A stretch of 64,000 nucleotides of DNA from Palsa-892 sp035555855 (GCA_035555855.1 DATMGD010000034.1:1-64000); one strand, 5' to 3'. Counted from the stretch's first letter, positions 44,625 through 53,142 are shown. Made by a program: numbers and translations. The notes: generated by a model from the letters alone, not told the origin.

Positions 44625-44907
44625 CCCCGCCGCCGCACGGCAGCGTATCGACCGCTGGCTGTGGCATGCGCGCATCGTGAAAACACGCAAGCTCGCCGCA
44701 ATGCTCGTCGCCGCCGGTCACGTCCGGATCAATGGCCGCCGTGTTGAAAATCCATCGCATCCCGTCGGCCGCGAGGATGTGCTGACCATGGCGCTGCCGA
44801 GCATTGTCCGCGTCGTGCGCGTGATCGACTTTGCCAATCGCCGCGAAGATGCGGCCGCCGCAAGGGCACTATACGAAAACATCAAGCCGCCCGGCCCCAA
44901 AACTTGA
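44584..44907 (+). CDS. S4 domain RNA-binding protein (Hsp15-like)
   Basis: 107 residues with an S4 domain at about 18-80 (RIDRWLWHARIVKTRKLA, GHVRINGRRVENPSHPV). Hsp15 binds stalled 50S subunits carrying tRNA and recycles them; this protein may do the same or guide the helicase (inference). Its start lies inside the last 41 bases of the helicase gene, so the two are coupled. Confidence 0.87.
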   Translation: MSREKTTKIKAAVDPAAARQRIDRWLWHARIVKTRKLAAMLVAAGHVRINGRRVENPSHPVGREDVLTMALPSIVRVVRVIDFANRREDAAAARALYENIKPPGPKT

Positions 44908-44971
44908 CGCATTTGCTTGCGCCGCCCCCGCACATGCGTTAGGCCCCGCCCGTCACTATATTCAGAAGATC

Positions 44972-45307
44972 ATGACCTACGTCGTCACCGAGAACTGCAT
45001 CCGCTGCAAATACATGGACTGCGTTGAAGTCTGTCCCGTCGACTGCTTCTACGAAGGCGAAAACATGCTCGTCATCCATCCCGACGAGTGCATCGATTGC
45101 GGCGTTTGCGAACCTGAATGCCCGGCTGAAGCCATCAAGCCCGACACCGTCGGCGATCTCGATAAATGGCTGACGCTCAACGCCGACTACGCCAAGGTCT
45201 GGCCGAACATCACCGTAAAGCGCGAGCCGCCGGCCGACGCCAAGGAATGGGACGGCAAACCGGACAAGGAAAAGTTGTTCTCGCCCGATCCCGGCGAGGG
45301 CGACTGA
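44972..45307 (+). CDS. fdxA: 7Fe ferredoxin FdxA
   Basis: 111 residues from MTYVVTENCIRCKYMDC; the frame is open further upstream but those residues are unrelated. Cluster motifs CIRCKYMDCVEVCP and CIDCGVCEPECP hold one [3Fe-4S] and one [4Fe-4S] cluster, very close to Azotobacter FdI in layout. A small electron carrier of the cytoplasm; partner not known. Confidence 0.95.
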   Translation: MTYVVTENCIRCKYMDCVEVCPVDCFYEGENMLVIHPDECIDCGVCEPECPAEAIKPDTVGDLDKWLTLNADYAKVWPNITVKREPPADAKEWDGKPDKEKLFSPDPGEGD

Positions 45308-45407
45308 GCTTGCGCGAAGAAGGCGCCCCTTGCGCGACCGAAAATTGCGCAAAGCACCGGGCGTTTAACCCTCTTATTGTTTCAGGCCACTGTTTGGCCC
45401 CAAGACA

Positions 45408-45435
45408 TTGATTTTCAGCCTATTTGTGGTAATAT
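45408..45435 (+). promoter_or_regulatory. Candidate carD promoter
   Basis: TTGATT (45408-45413) and TAATAT (45430-45435) are separated by 16 bases, in the 282-base gap before carD. This implies a leader of about 150 bases. The gap shows no other gene. Confidence 0.45.
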
Positions 45436-45589
45436 AGTCACAATCTCAAACGTACCGCCCAGGCTTTGGTGCTCCCTACGGAGCCTTCCATCTCGGAACT
45501 GAACTATTTATCCGGCGTTTCTCAGGCTGTCCTCGCCTCACAAGGGATGAGGACGGTATTCACACCTTACGGTTGAGCGAGTGCCCACG

Positions 45590-46249
45590 ATGAATAAAAA
45601 ACGCAAGGTAGTGGCAAAAGGATCAAAAGTGGCCAAAAGCAAAACCGCGTCCGTGAAGACCCCTCCTGCCGCAGCCCCGGTCAAGAAGCCCGCGCTGAGC
45701 CGCCAGGGTTTCCGCACGAATGAGCACATCGTCTATCCGGCGCACGGCGTCGGCCAGATCGTGCGCATCGAGGAGCAGGAAGTCGCGGGCTACAAGCTCG
45801 AACTGTTCGTCATCAGCTTCCAGAAAGACAAGATGACGCTTCGCGTTCCGACCGCAAAGGCGGCCGCCGTCGGCATGCGCAAGCTCGCCGGCCCGGATGT
45901 CGTCAAGAAGTCGCTCGACACGCTCAAGGGCCGCGCCCGCATCAAGCGCACGATGTGGAGCCGCCGCGCCCAGGAGTACGAAGCGAAGATCAATTCCGGC
46001 AATCTGATCTCGATCGCCGAAGTCGTCCGCGACCTGTTCCGCTCGGAAAACCAGCCGGAGCAGTCCTACAGCGAACGCCAGCTTTACGAAGCGGCGCTCG
46101 ATCGCATGGTGCGCGAACTCGCCACCATCGAAGACATCACCGAGACCGAAGCCGGCAAGCAGGTCGAAGGCTATCTCCTCAAGGGGCCGAAGCGCGGCCC
46201 CAAGACGGAAGAGACGCCCGCCGCCGAAAAGCAGGACGAAGCGGCCTGA
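45590..46249 (+). CDS. carD: CarD family transcriptional regulator
   Basis: 219 residues from the ATG; a GTG three codons earlier is possible. A Lys/Ala-rich N-terminal tail (about 1-38) comes before the CarD/TRCF RNA-polymerase-interacting domain (about 43-105, HIVYPAHGVGQIVRIEEQEV) and a helical DNA-binding C-terminal domain (about 110-200). CarD binds the beta subunit of RNA polymerase and stabilises open complexes at rRNA and other promoters. The rRNA promoter at 5209-5238 is the kind of target it could act on (inference). Ends at a bidirectional terminator. Confidence 0.93.
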   Translation: MNKKRKVVAKGSKVAKSKTASVKTPPAAAPVKKPALSRQGFRTNEHIVYPAHGVGQIVRIEEQEVAGYKLELFVISFQKDKMTLRVPTAKAAAVGMRKLAGPDVVKKSLDTLKGRARIKRTMWSRRAQEYEAKINSGNLISIAEVVRDLFRSENQPEQSYSERQLYEAALDRMVRELATIEDITETEAGKQVEGYLLKGPKRGPKTEETPAAEKQDEAA

Positions 46250-46271
46250 TCGCTTTTCCTTCGATGAAATA

Positions 46272-46300
46272 AAAAAGCCCGGCTGCAAGCCGGGCTTTTT
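46272..46300. terminator. Bidirectional Rho-independent terminator (carD / M48)
   Basis: Perfect 13-bp stem: aaaaagcccggct at 46272-46284 and its complement at 46288-46300, with the 3-base loop gca. A-run and T-run make it work on both strands. It lies between the convergent carD and M48 peptidase genes. Confidence 0.92.
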
Positions 46301-46323
46301 CTTTGGAATTTATCTCTCGGAAT

Positions 46324-47808
46324 TTATTCGACGACGATCTTCACCCGGTCGCCGAATTTCAGTTTCGCATCCTTGTCGAGGCCGTTCAGGATCAGGAAGC
46401 GTTCGAGCTTCTTGTCCGGCACCGCCATCTTGCGTGCGAGCCGCTCGACCGTATCGGTGAGGCCGACACGCACCACCGAAATACGCAGCGGCTTGATGTT
46501 CTTGATCTCTTCGGTGCCGACGCGGCGGAACGTATCGGCGGCCGTGCGGAAGGTCTGATCGTTCTGCGGCGTGATCTCGCGCGCGGCGAATACCAGCCGG
46601 TAGACATCGCTGCCGAAGCGGATCGCATAGAGCCGGAACGACCATTGCTGACCGCGCGCGATGGCCGTCGCCGCCGGAAAGCCGTTGATATTCATTGCCT
46701 GGATCGACGCCGGGTCGACGCCGTCGATCCAGCCCGAAGCAAGATAAGTCGCAAGCGGCGTTGTTCCCGGCACTCGCACGGCGTCGAGCCGCAGCGCCTC
46801 CTTGCCCGAAGCGGTCGCGCCAAGTACCGCTTGCGCCGTGTTCTCGAGCGAGAAGCCCTCCGGCGCGGTAAAGGTGAAGCCGAGATTCGGATGCAAAAAG
46901 CTCCGGCCCCGCACATAACCTTCCTTCGGATCGTCGCCATAGACCATGTCGTCGATCGCATCGAGGAAATCGGCCCGGTCGCGCTCGGCCTCTTGCGAGC
47001 CGTACTGACTGGCATTGGTGATGGCGAGAGAAACGCGCTCGGGTGTTGCCGGATGGCTCGAGATGAAATCGACCTGATCCTTGTTCTGGCTCACGGTGTT
47101 ACCGGCGCGCAGATTGGCGTAACGGCCCATCGTCGCGAGGAAGCGCGATGCGCCATAGGGATCGTAGCCGGCGCGCGCCGAAATGCCGACGCCGACGGCG
47201 TCGGCTTCGAGTTCCTGATCGCGCGAGAACGCCGCGAGCGAAATCTTGTTCTTGGCGAGCGCCAGCGCACCCAAATCCGGATCCTGCACGACGTCGGAAA
47301 TCACCCGGCTCACGATCATCGCCTGCCGCACCTGCGCTTCGCGGATCGCGGCATGGCGCGCGATGACATGCGCCATTTCGTGCGCGAGCACCGAGGAAAG
47401 CTCGGCATCGTCGTTGGCGAGCGCGATCAAGCCACGCGTTACATAAAGTGTGCCGCCCGGCAGCGCGAAGGCGTTGATCGCCGGCGAGTTGAGGATCGTC
47501 ACGCGATAATGAATGTCGGGCCGCTCCGACGCCGATACCAGCCGGTTCACGACCTTGGTGATCTGCGCTTCGAGCGCCGGCGCGTGATAGACGCCGCCGT
47601 AAGCTGCAACGAGGCGCTCATGCTCCTTGCGCTGTTCGGGCGGCAGTTCGCGCGCAACATCGTCGCGCGCGACGGAGGCTTCCGACAGGCCGAAGCGATC
47701 GGTTTCCAGCGTCGAGCACGAGGCGAGCAGGAGCGAGACGGCGACCGCCGCCCCGGCGAGGCGAAAACCCGCCTGCCAGACCGCTCCCTTTTCCCTGCGC
47801 CGCATCAT
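46324..47808 (-). CDS. M48 family metalloprotease, BepA-like lipoprotein
   Basis: 494 residues from MMRRREKGAVWQAGF. The frame is open upstream but that stretch is the nuclease-like gene in another frame. The signal sequence ends at SLLLASC, a lipobox. The peptidase domain has HEMAH (H143, E144, H147) and a downstream Glu in LEADAVGVG. A LysM-like domain closes the protein (about 440-494, VGLTDTVERLARKM). BepA-like enzymes guard outer-membrane assembly. Its start overlaps the upstream stop as ATGA. Confidence 0.9.
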   Translation of the reverse strand: MMRRREKGAVWQAGFRLAGAAVAVSLLLASCSTLETDRFGLSEASVARDDVARELPPEQRKEHERLVAAYGGVYHAPALEAQITKVVNRLVSASERPDIHYRVTILNSPAINAFALPGGTLYVTRGLIALANDDAELSSVLAHEMAHVIARHAAIREAQVRQAMIVSRVISDVVQDPDLGALALAKNKISLAAFSRDQELEADAVGVGISARAGYDPYGASRFLATMGRYANLRAGNTVSQNKDQVDFISSHPATPERVSLAITNASQYGSQEAERDRADFLDAIDDMVYGDDPKEGYVRGRSFLHPNLGFTFTAPEGFSLENTAQAVLGATASGKEALRLDAVRVPGTTPLATYLASGWIDGVDPASIQAMNINGFPAATAIARGQQWSFRLYAIRFGSDVYRLVFAAREITPQNDQTFRTAADTFRRVGTEEIKNIKPLRISVVRVGLTDTVERLARKMAVPDKKLERFLILNGLDKDAKLKFGDRVKIVVE

Positions 47809-48635
47809 GTGCCGCGATCCTTCAACAATTCCAGCGACGCCGGCTGGCGGATTTCGATAGCCGGCCCGCCCGAGGAGAATAGCACGCCGCGCACCCGGAC
47901 CCTCTGGCCTCGCAGGCTTTTGAACTCGATCCCGGCTGCCGCAAATGCCCTGCGCGCCGCGCGCGGAACCACAATTGTAAAGTCTTTGGTGTAGCGCCGC
48001 CCGAAATCGAGATAGGTGCGGCTTGCCGTTTCGCCAACATGGTGAACAACTCCCTCCACCACCGCGAACCGTCCCGTTGCCGCATTCAGCGCCGCAAGAT
48101 CGTCGGCGGCCATCACGGCAAAGCGCGCTTCCTGCCAAAGGCCCTTCCGTCCGGCGCGCGCTTCGTTTTCGGCATCGAGTAACAAGGCCGCGCACGGCAA
48201 GGCGCTCGCCTCGGGCGCCGCCCGCAACCAACCGGCCGCGACGAGATCGGCTTGCAGCCAGCGGGCGCCGTTTCCCGCGAGAGCGGCCTGTGCGATCAGG
48301 CGTCCGTAACGATCGCGAACGTCGTTGCTGCCATGAAGCGTCAGCGATTTGCCCGCCGCCATTTCGTTAAGTGCATGTGTTGCCCGCGCAACAACCGATG
48401 CATCGCCGTCGAGCGCGCTCGCCGCAACAACACCGGCAAGACGAAGCTCGCGACCATCGGCAAGACGCAAGGTCATGCCGTCACGCGCGCCAACTGCTTC
48501 GACGGTTTCAAAGGAAGGTTTTGCTTCCGGACAAGCCGTGATTGCTTCGACGGCATATGCCGGAAGCGAAACAGCCATCGCAGCGGCGCCAGCCGTCCAC
48601 CAGGCGATCGCAGAACTGTGGCGAACGCAGCGCAC
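47805..48635 (-). CDS. Exported thermonuclease-like (SNase fold) protein
   Basis: 276 residues with a signal peptide (MAVSLPAYAVEA region). The SNase-like OB fold covers about 45-170 (DGMTLRLADGRELRLAGVVA, RDRYGRLIAQAAL, GWLRA) and a second OB-like unit lies at about 185-270 (VEGVVHHVGETASRTYLDFG). The catalytic Arg/Glu set is not clearly complete, so enzyme activity is uncertain. Translation is coupled to the M48 gene. The 112 bases upstream show no gene. Confidence 0.75.
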   Translation of the reverse strand: MRCVRHSSAIAWWTAGAAAMAVSLPAYAVEAITACPEAKPSFETVEAVGARDGMTLRLADGRELRLAGVVAASALDGDASVVARATHALNEMAAGKSLTLHGSNDVRDRYGRLIAQAALAGNGARWLQADLVAAGWLRAAPEASALPCAALLLDAENEARAGRKGLWQEARFAVMAADDLAALNAATGRFAVVEGVVHHVGETASRTYLDFGRRYTKDFTIVVPRAARRAFAAAGIEFKSLRGQRVRVRGVLFSSGGPAIEIRQPASLELLKDRGT

Positions 48636-48747
48636 GCGTAACGATCCCCCTTCTCCCGCGTCTTATGAGCGGCCCATTATCAACGGCTTTATGGCGGCGA
48701 TTTTGCGGCCTTCGGCACGCCGCTAAGCACGTCTGTCCATTGCAAAA

Positions 48748-49539
48748 TTATTCGGCAGCTTCCAGCCGCTTGTGATCGAGCGGCAGGATTTCAACCTTCT
48801 TGCCGGCCTCGGCCACCAGCACGGCGTTTTCCGGCACGGGGGTCCAGGTGCTGTGGTCGCCGTCGAGGGGCTCGGAAACTACGACGACACCGGATCCCGA
48901 TGTCCGGAAATAAAGCGTATTGGCGGCATCGTTCACCGCATACCGGAAGGCATAGAGATCGCGGCCATTGGCGAGCGCCGCCGTAAAGCGCATCGACACT
49001 TTATGTCCGTCTTCGCCCAGCATATCGGTGATGTGGCGGAGCACCCGGGCCGTCGCGGCAACCGGCGACGTTTCGGCACCAGCGCCTATGATGGCGAGAA
49101 ATACCGCTTCGGAATCAGTGGTGCCGAGGCGCGAGGGATAAACCTCATCGGGGATCATGTTCTCGATCCGCCGCCTGAGCCGGCTCCAGTCGCCGATGAA
49201 GCCGTTATGCATGAACAGCCAGTTCCGGCAGACGAACGGATGGCAATTCGGCCGCGTGATCGACGTGCCGGTCGCCGCGCGAATATGCGCGAAGAAAAGA
49301 TGCGAGCGGATGTGCCGGCACAGATACCGCAGATTTTCGTCGGACCACGCCGGCCGCACTTCGCGATAAAGTCCGGGATCGGAATATTCGCCGTACCAGC
49401 CGAGGCCAAAGCCGTCGCCGTTGGTGCTGACCGTCGATTCAAGTGCCTTGATGCTTTGCGAGATCAGCGAGTGTGACGGCTCGGTCACATAGTGCTCGAG
49501 CGCGATGGTCTCTCCGCGATAAGCGATCCACCGGCACAT
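48748..49539 (-). CDS. Class II glutamine amidotransferase (YafJ-like)
   Basis: 263 residues. The N-terminal nucleophile is Cys2 (MCRWIAYRGE). Glutamine-binding parts are NGDGFGLGWYG, FAHIRAATGT and HPFVCRNWLFMHNGFIG. It consists of the glutaminase domain alone, so it either hydrolyses gamma-glutamyl compounds (as EgtC does) or supplies ammonia to a partner. The upstream amidotransferase ends 76 bases away on the same strand, so co-transcription is likely, but that protein has its own glutaminase domain. Confidence 0.88.
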   Translation of the reverse strand: MCRWIAYRGETIALEHYVTEPSHSLISQSIKALESTVSTNGDGFGLGWYGEYSDPGLYREVRPAWSDENLRYLCRHIRSHLFFAHIRAATGTSITRPNCHPFVCRNWLFMHNGFIGDWSRLRRRIENMIPDEVYPSRLGTTDSEAVFLAIIGAGAETSPVAATARVLRHITDMLGEDGHKVSMRFTAALANGRDLYAFRYAVNDAANTLYFRTSGSGVVVVSEPLDGDHSTWTPVPENAVLVAEAGKKVEILPLDHKRLEAAE

Positions 49540-49615
49540 GTCCGTTACATCCCTCGCTGGCCTGTCTCGACGCGACCAATGGGCGAATTCGCGATTCTGG
49601 GCAAATCACTTCCCA

Positions 49616-51385
49616 TCACAGATTATGAATCTGCAGCCAGTTTTCCAGCAGCACTGCCTGCCACAGTTTGGAGTGGCCCTTGGGGGTGAGTTCCCCCTCC
49701 GGATTGGCCAGCAGCCGCTCGACATAGTCGCGGTTGAACAGGCCCCGCTCTCGCGCCGCTTTCTGGTTCAGAACGTCGCGGGCATAGTCCAGAAACGGCC
49801 CGCGGATATATTTCAGCACCGGCACCGGAAAATAGCCCTTCGGCCGGTCGATGACCTCGGACGGCACGACGCCGCGCGAGGCTTCCTTGAGAATGTATTT
49901 GCCGCCGTCGCGCACCTTGAGCCCGGCCGGGATGCGGGCCGCGAGTTCCACCAGCTCATGATCGAGGAACGGCACACGGGCTTCTAAGCCCCAGGCCATC
50001 GTCATGTTGTCGACCCGCTTCACCGGATCGTCCACCAGCATGATATCGGTATCGAGCTCCAGCGTGGCGTCGATGGGGCGCGCTTCGGCGTGTTCAGTGA
50101 AAAAGCGCTCGATGAATTCGCCGCTGTAGTCCTCGCCGACATACTCGGGCGCGAGCGCCTCGCGCATTTCGGCATGATCGCGGTCGAAATAGACCCGGGC
50201 GTAATCGGTCGCCGGATCGTTCGAGCACATCATCTTCGGATACCAGTGATAGCCGCCGAACACTTCGTCGGCGCCCTGGCCGCTCTGCACGACCTTCACA
50301 TGCTTGGCGACCTGTTGCGACAGGAGATAAAAACCGATGGCGTCATGGCTCATCATCGGCTCGGACATCGCCTCGATGGCGTCGGGCAGCGCCTTCAGCG
50401 CGGCATCGGACGGAATCATGATGCGCTGATGCTGCGTGCCGAATTTCTCCGCGATGAGATCGGAATATTTGAATTCGTCGCCTTTGAGATTGCCGACACT
50501 CTCAAAGCCAATGGCAAACGTCTTGAGATCGGTCTGTCCGCTCTCGGCCAGGAGCGCCACGACGAGCGAACTGTCGAGGCCGCCCGACAACAAGACGCCG
50601 ACCGGAACGTCGGCGACCTGCCGCCGCTTGATTGATACCGTGAGCGCGTCGAGCACCGCCTCTTGCCACTCTTCCTTGCTCATCGCGCGATCCTGCGGGC
50701 GCGTGCCGACATCGAGCTGCCAGTAGGTTTCCTCGCGCCGCGTGCCGTCCGGCTCGATTGTCAGGATCGTCGCCGGCGGCAATTTGCGCACGCCCTTCAA
50801 AATTGTGCGCGGCGGCACCACGACGGCATGCAGCGACATGTAGTTATGAAGGCCGACCGGATCGATCGATGTATCGACGCCGCCCGCCGCGAGCAGCGCC
50901 GGCAGCGTCGAAGCGAAACGCAGGCGCTTGCCATCGTCGGCAAGATAGAGCGGCTTGATGCCGAGCCGGTCGCGCGCCAGCACCACGCGGCCTGAATCGC
51001 GCTCCCAGATCGCGAACGCGAACATGCCGTGGAAGCGCTCGACACAGCGCGGCCCCCACTCGGCATAGGATTTGAGAATGACCTCGGTGTCGCCGTCGGA
51101 GAAAAAGCGATGGCCCTTCTCCTTCAGCGTGCTGCGCAGCTCGCGGAAATTATAGATGCAGCCGTTGAATGCGATGGCGAGTCCAAGCCCGCTGTCGATC
51201 ATCGGCTGGTTCGACGTCGCTTCACAGTCGAGAATGCTGAGGCGCCGGTGGCCGAGGCCGATCCGGTCCTGAATGAAAATTCCGCTCGCATCGGGTCCGC
51301 GCGCGGCCATGCTCTTCGCCATCGAAGCGATGCCGGCCGCCGAAGCTGGTTCCTGAAACGATATTTCTCCGCACAGCCCGCACAT
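49616..51385 (-). CDS. N-acetylglutaminylglutamine amidotransferase-type asparagine synthase
   Basis: 589 residues from MCGLCGEISFQEP, since Cys2 must become the N-terminal nucleophile; the frame is open 35 codons earlier through a repeat. The glutaminase domain (about 1-200) is followed by the asparagine-synthase domain with the PPi loop SGGLDSSLV and QGADEVFGGYHWYPKM. The latter is characteristic of the amidotransferase that makes the osmolyte N-acetylglutaminylglutamine amide (NAGGN). Its usual partners, the NAGG synthetase and an M42-type peptidase, are not in the window. A plain asparagine synthase B role is the alternative. Confidence 0.82.
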   Translation of the reverse strand: MCGLCGEISFQEPASAAGIASMAKSMAARGPDASGIFIQDRIGLGHRRLSILDCEATSNQPMIDSGLGLAIAFNGCIYNFRELRSTLKEKGHRFFSDGDTEVILKSYAEWGPRCVERFHGMFAFAIWERDSGRVVLARDRLGIKPLYLADDGKRLRFASTLPALLAAGGVDTSIDPVGLHNYMSLHAVVVPPRTILKGVRKLPPATILTIEPDGTRREETYWQLDVGTRPQDRAMSKEEWQEAVLDALTVSIKRRQVADVPVGVLLSGGLDSSLVVALLAESGQTDLKTFAIGFESVGNLKGDEFKYSDLIAEKFGTQHQRIMIPSDAALKALPDAIEAMSEPMMSHDAIGFYLLSQQVAKHVKVVQSGQGADEVFGGYHWYPKMMCSNDPATDYARVYFDRDHAEMREALAPEYVGEDYSGEFIERFFTEHAEARPIDATLELDTDIMLVDDPVKRVDNMTMAWGLEARVPFLDHELVELAARIPAGLKVRDGGKYILKEASRGVVPSEVIDRPKGYFPVPVLKYIRGPFLDYARDVLNQKAARERGLFNRDYVERLLANPEGELTPKGHSKLWQAVLLENWLQIHNL

Positions 51386-51411
51386 CAGAACTCGCCCCTG
51401 AAAAATGCGAG

Positions 51412-51498
51412 CCCGTTTTCCGAAGCGGGGCGAAGTCCGGAACGTTTTCGAGCGAAGTGGGTACCGGTTCGCGTCAAGAAAACGCGACAAAACAAAAG
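51412..51498. repeat. Rhizobial intergenic mosaic-type palindromic repeat
   Basis: About 87 bases with arms cgttttcgagcgaa (51443-51456) and its imperfect complement (51468-51484) around gtgggtaccgg, followed by cgacaaaacaaaa. From memory this matches a very common short intergenic repeat of Bradyrhizobium, Rhizobium and Mesorhizobium genomes (RIME-like). I found no second copy in this window. Confidence 0.6.
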
Positions 51499-51711
51499 TT
51501 CAGAGACGCGCCTTATACGGATACACGCCCCCAATGCCTGAGCGCATTGGTGGTTGTTGGCTTTCACGATGCTCTCCTGATTGTCTTTCGTCGTGAAAAC
51601 GCGGCCCGGCGCGAAAGGGTTCCTCACTTTTTCGCCAGAACACTCGCAGTGCGGGAGAACCGCGATCCGTGCATCACGAAAAATGCGAAGGGAAAAGCTT
51701 GATAGGATAAA

Positions 51712-51735
51712 ACTATTAGACTTTCGTCTAGTGGT
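51712..51735. promoter_or_regulatory. 24-bp dyad upstream of TRAP operon
   Basis: The core tagac-tttc-gtcta (51717-51730) is a perfect inverted repeat, and matching outer bases (actat, gtggt) extend the symmetry to 24 bp with two mismatches per side. It lies about 160 bases before dctP. There is no T-run, so an operator for a dimeric regulator is likelier than a terminator. The regulator is unknown. Confidence 0.5.
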
Positions 51736-51892
51736 TGTACCCAACCCCTGTGTTGCACAGCAGCAAAAGCAACGCTTGCTACCATCGTTATATTTTTAGT
51801 TAGATGACGTGTGGGCGCGATAACCGCGCAACCAAAAGCACGGCGACAACTGACCACAACCACGCCGTCGGGTGGATTGAAGGAGGAAATCG

Positions 51893-53047
51893 ATGACGAA
51901 GAAATCTGGCAAGCAATCGAGCGCGCCTATGGAAGGCCGCCGCAAGTTTCTGAAAGCCGCCGGTCTTGGCGTCGCCGCGGCTGCTGTTGCCGCGCCGAGT
52001 GTCGTGAAGGCGCAGGGTCCGGTGCATATGCGTTGGCAGAGCACCTGGCCGTCCAAGGACATCTTCCACGAATACGCACTCGACTACGCCAGGAAGGTCA
52101 ACGACATGACCGGCGGCGATCTCAAGATCGAAGTGCTGCCGGCTGGCGCCGTCGTTCCGGCCTTCCAGCTTCTGGAAGCCGTATCGAAGGGAACGCTCGA
52201 CGGCGGTCACGGCGTGCTCGTCTATCACTACGGCAAGCAGACTGCGCTCGCGCTGTGGGGCTCGGGTCCGGCTTATGCGATGGACGCCAACATGCTGCTC
52301 GCCTGGCACAAGTACGGCGGCGGCAAGGAACTGCTCGAGAAGCTCTACAAGTCGATCGACGCCAACGTCGTATCGTTCCCCTACGGCCCGATGCCGACGC
52401 AGCCGCTGGGCTGGTACAAGAAGCCGGTCACCAAGCTCGAAGACTTCAAGGGCCTGAAGTTCCGCACCGTCGGCATCTCGATTGACGTGTTCACGGGTCT
52501 CGGCGCTTCGGTCAACGCGCTCCCGGGCGGCGAAATCGTCGCGGCGATGGATCGCGGCCTGCTCGACGCGGCCGAATTCAACAACGCCTCGTCGGACAAG
52601 GCACTCGGCTTCGCCGACGTCTCGAAGGTCTGCATGCTGCAGAGCTATCACCAGAACGCCGAGCAGTTCGAGATCATGTTCAACAAGGACAAGTACAACG
52701 CGCTGCCGAAGGGCATTCAGTCGATCATCGCGAACGCCACCGAAGCCGCTTCTGCAGATATGTCCTGGAAGGCGATCGACCGCTATTCCAAGGACTACAT
52801 CGAGATGCAGACCAAGGATAAGGTGAAGTTCTACAAGACGCCGGATGCGATCTTGAAGCACCAGCTGACGTCCTACGATGAAGTCGCCAAGAAGAAAGCG
52901 GCCGACAATCCGCTCTTCAAGGAAATCGTTGCCTCGCAGGTTGCGTTCGCCAAGCGCGCGACGCAGTGGGAGCAGGACACGGTTGTCAGCCGCAAGATGG
53001 CTTACGACCACTACTTCGGCCCGAACGGGGCGGCCAGCAAGCTCTAA
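51893..53047 (+). CDS. dctP: TRAP transporter substrate-binding protein (DctP/TakP type)
   Basis: 384 residues. A twin-arginine signal (GRRKFLKAAGLGVAAAAVA, cleavage near VKA-QGP) sends it folded to the periplasm. The sequence belongs to the TakP/2-oxo acid branch: LKFRTVGI holds the ligand-binding arginine, and GGEIVAAMDRGLLDAAEFNN is the family signature. Substrates of that branch are 2-oxo acids or lactate-like acids; the actual ligand is not proven. A strong ribosome site AAGGAGG precedes the ATG. A hairpin separates it from dctQ. Confidence 0.9.
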   Translation: MTKKSGKQSSAPMEGRRKFLKAAGLGVAAAAVAAPSVVKAQGPVHMRWQSTWPSKDIFHEYALDYARKVNDMTGGDLKIEVLPAGAVVPAFQLLEAVSKGTLDGGHGVLVYHYGKQTALALWGSGPAYAMDANMLLAWHKYGGGKELLEKLYKSIDANVVSFPYGPMPTQPLGWYKKPVTKLEDFKGLKFRTVGISIDVFTGLGASVNALPGGEIVAAMDRGLLDAAEFNNASSDKALGFADVSKVCMLQSYHQNAEQFEIMFNKDKYNALPKGIQSIIANATEAASADMSWKAIDRYSKDYIEMQTKDKVKFYKTPDAILKHQLTSYDEVAKKKAADNPLFKEIVASQVAFAKRATQWEQDTVVSRKMAYDHYFGPNGAASKL

Positions 53048-53069
53048 GGTCGCTTCCCTTCACACAGAG

Positions 53070-53100
53070 CACCATCCGGCAACCCAGCCGGATGGTGTTT
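53070..53100 (+). terminator. Intra-operon hairpin between dctP and dctQ
   Basis: Perfect 11-bp stem: caccatccggc (53070-53080) and gccggatggtg (53087-53097), 6-base loop, followed by only three T. It lies 23 bases after the dctP stop. A leaky terminator or 3'-end stabiliser that keeps the binding protein more abundant than the membrane subunits would explain it (inference). Confidence 0.7.
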
Positions 53101-53142
53101 CTGCATTCAGGGGTTTCAATTCTTCTACATTGGTATGAAACC

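Larger units (their letters stand above)
51386..51892. other. 507-bp divergent regulatory region
   Basis: Lies between the amidotransferase gene (minus) and the TRAP operon (plus). It holds a ribosome site AGGGGCGAG for the amidotransferase, a mosaic repeat (51412-51498), a hairpin (ccaatgc/gcattgg, 51531-51550), a dyad (51712-51735) and the strong ribosome site AAGGAGG at 51880-51886 for dctP. No gene is supported here. Confidence 0.7.

Noticed and set aside
47809..48231. N-terminal extension of the M48 peptidase
   Set aside because: It is the nuclease-like gene read in another frame; the lipoprotein signal starts at 47808.
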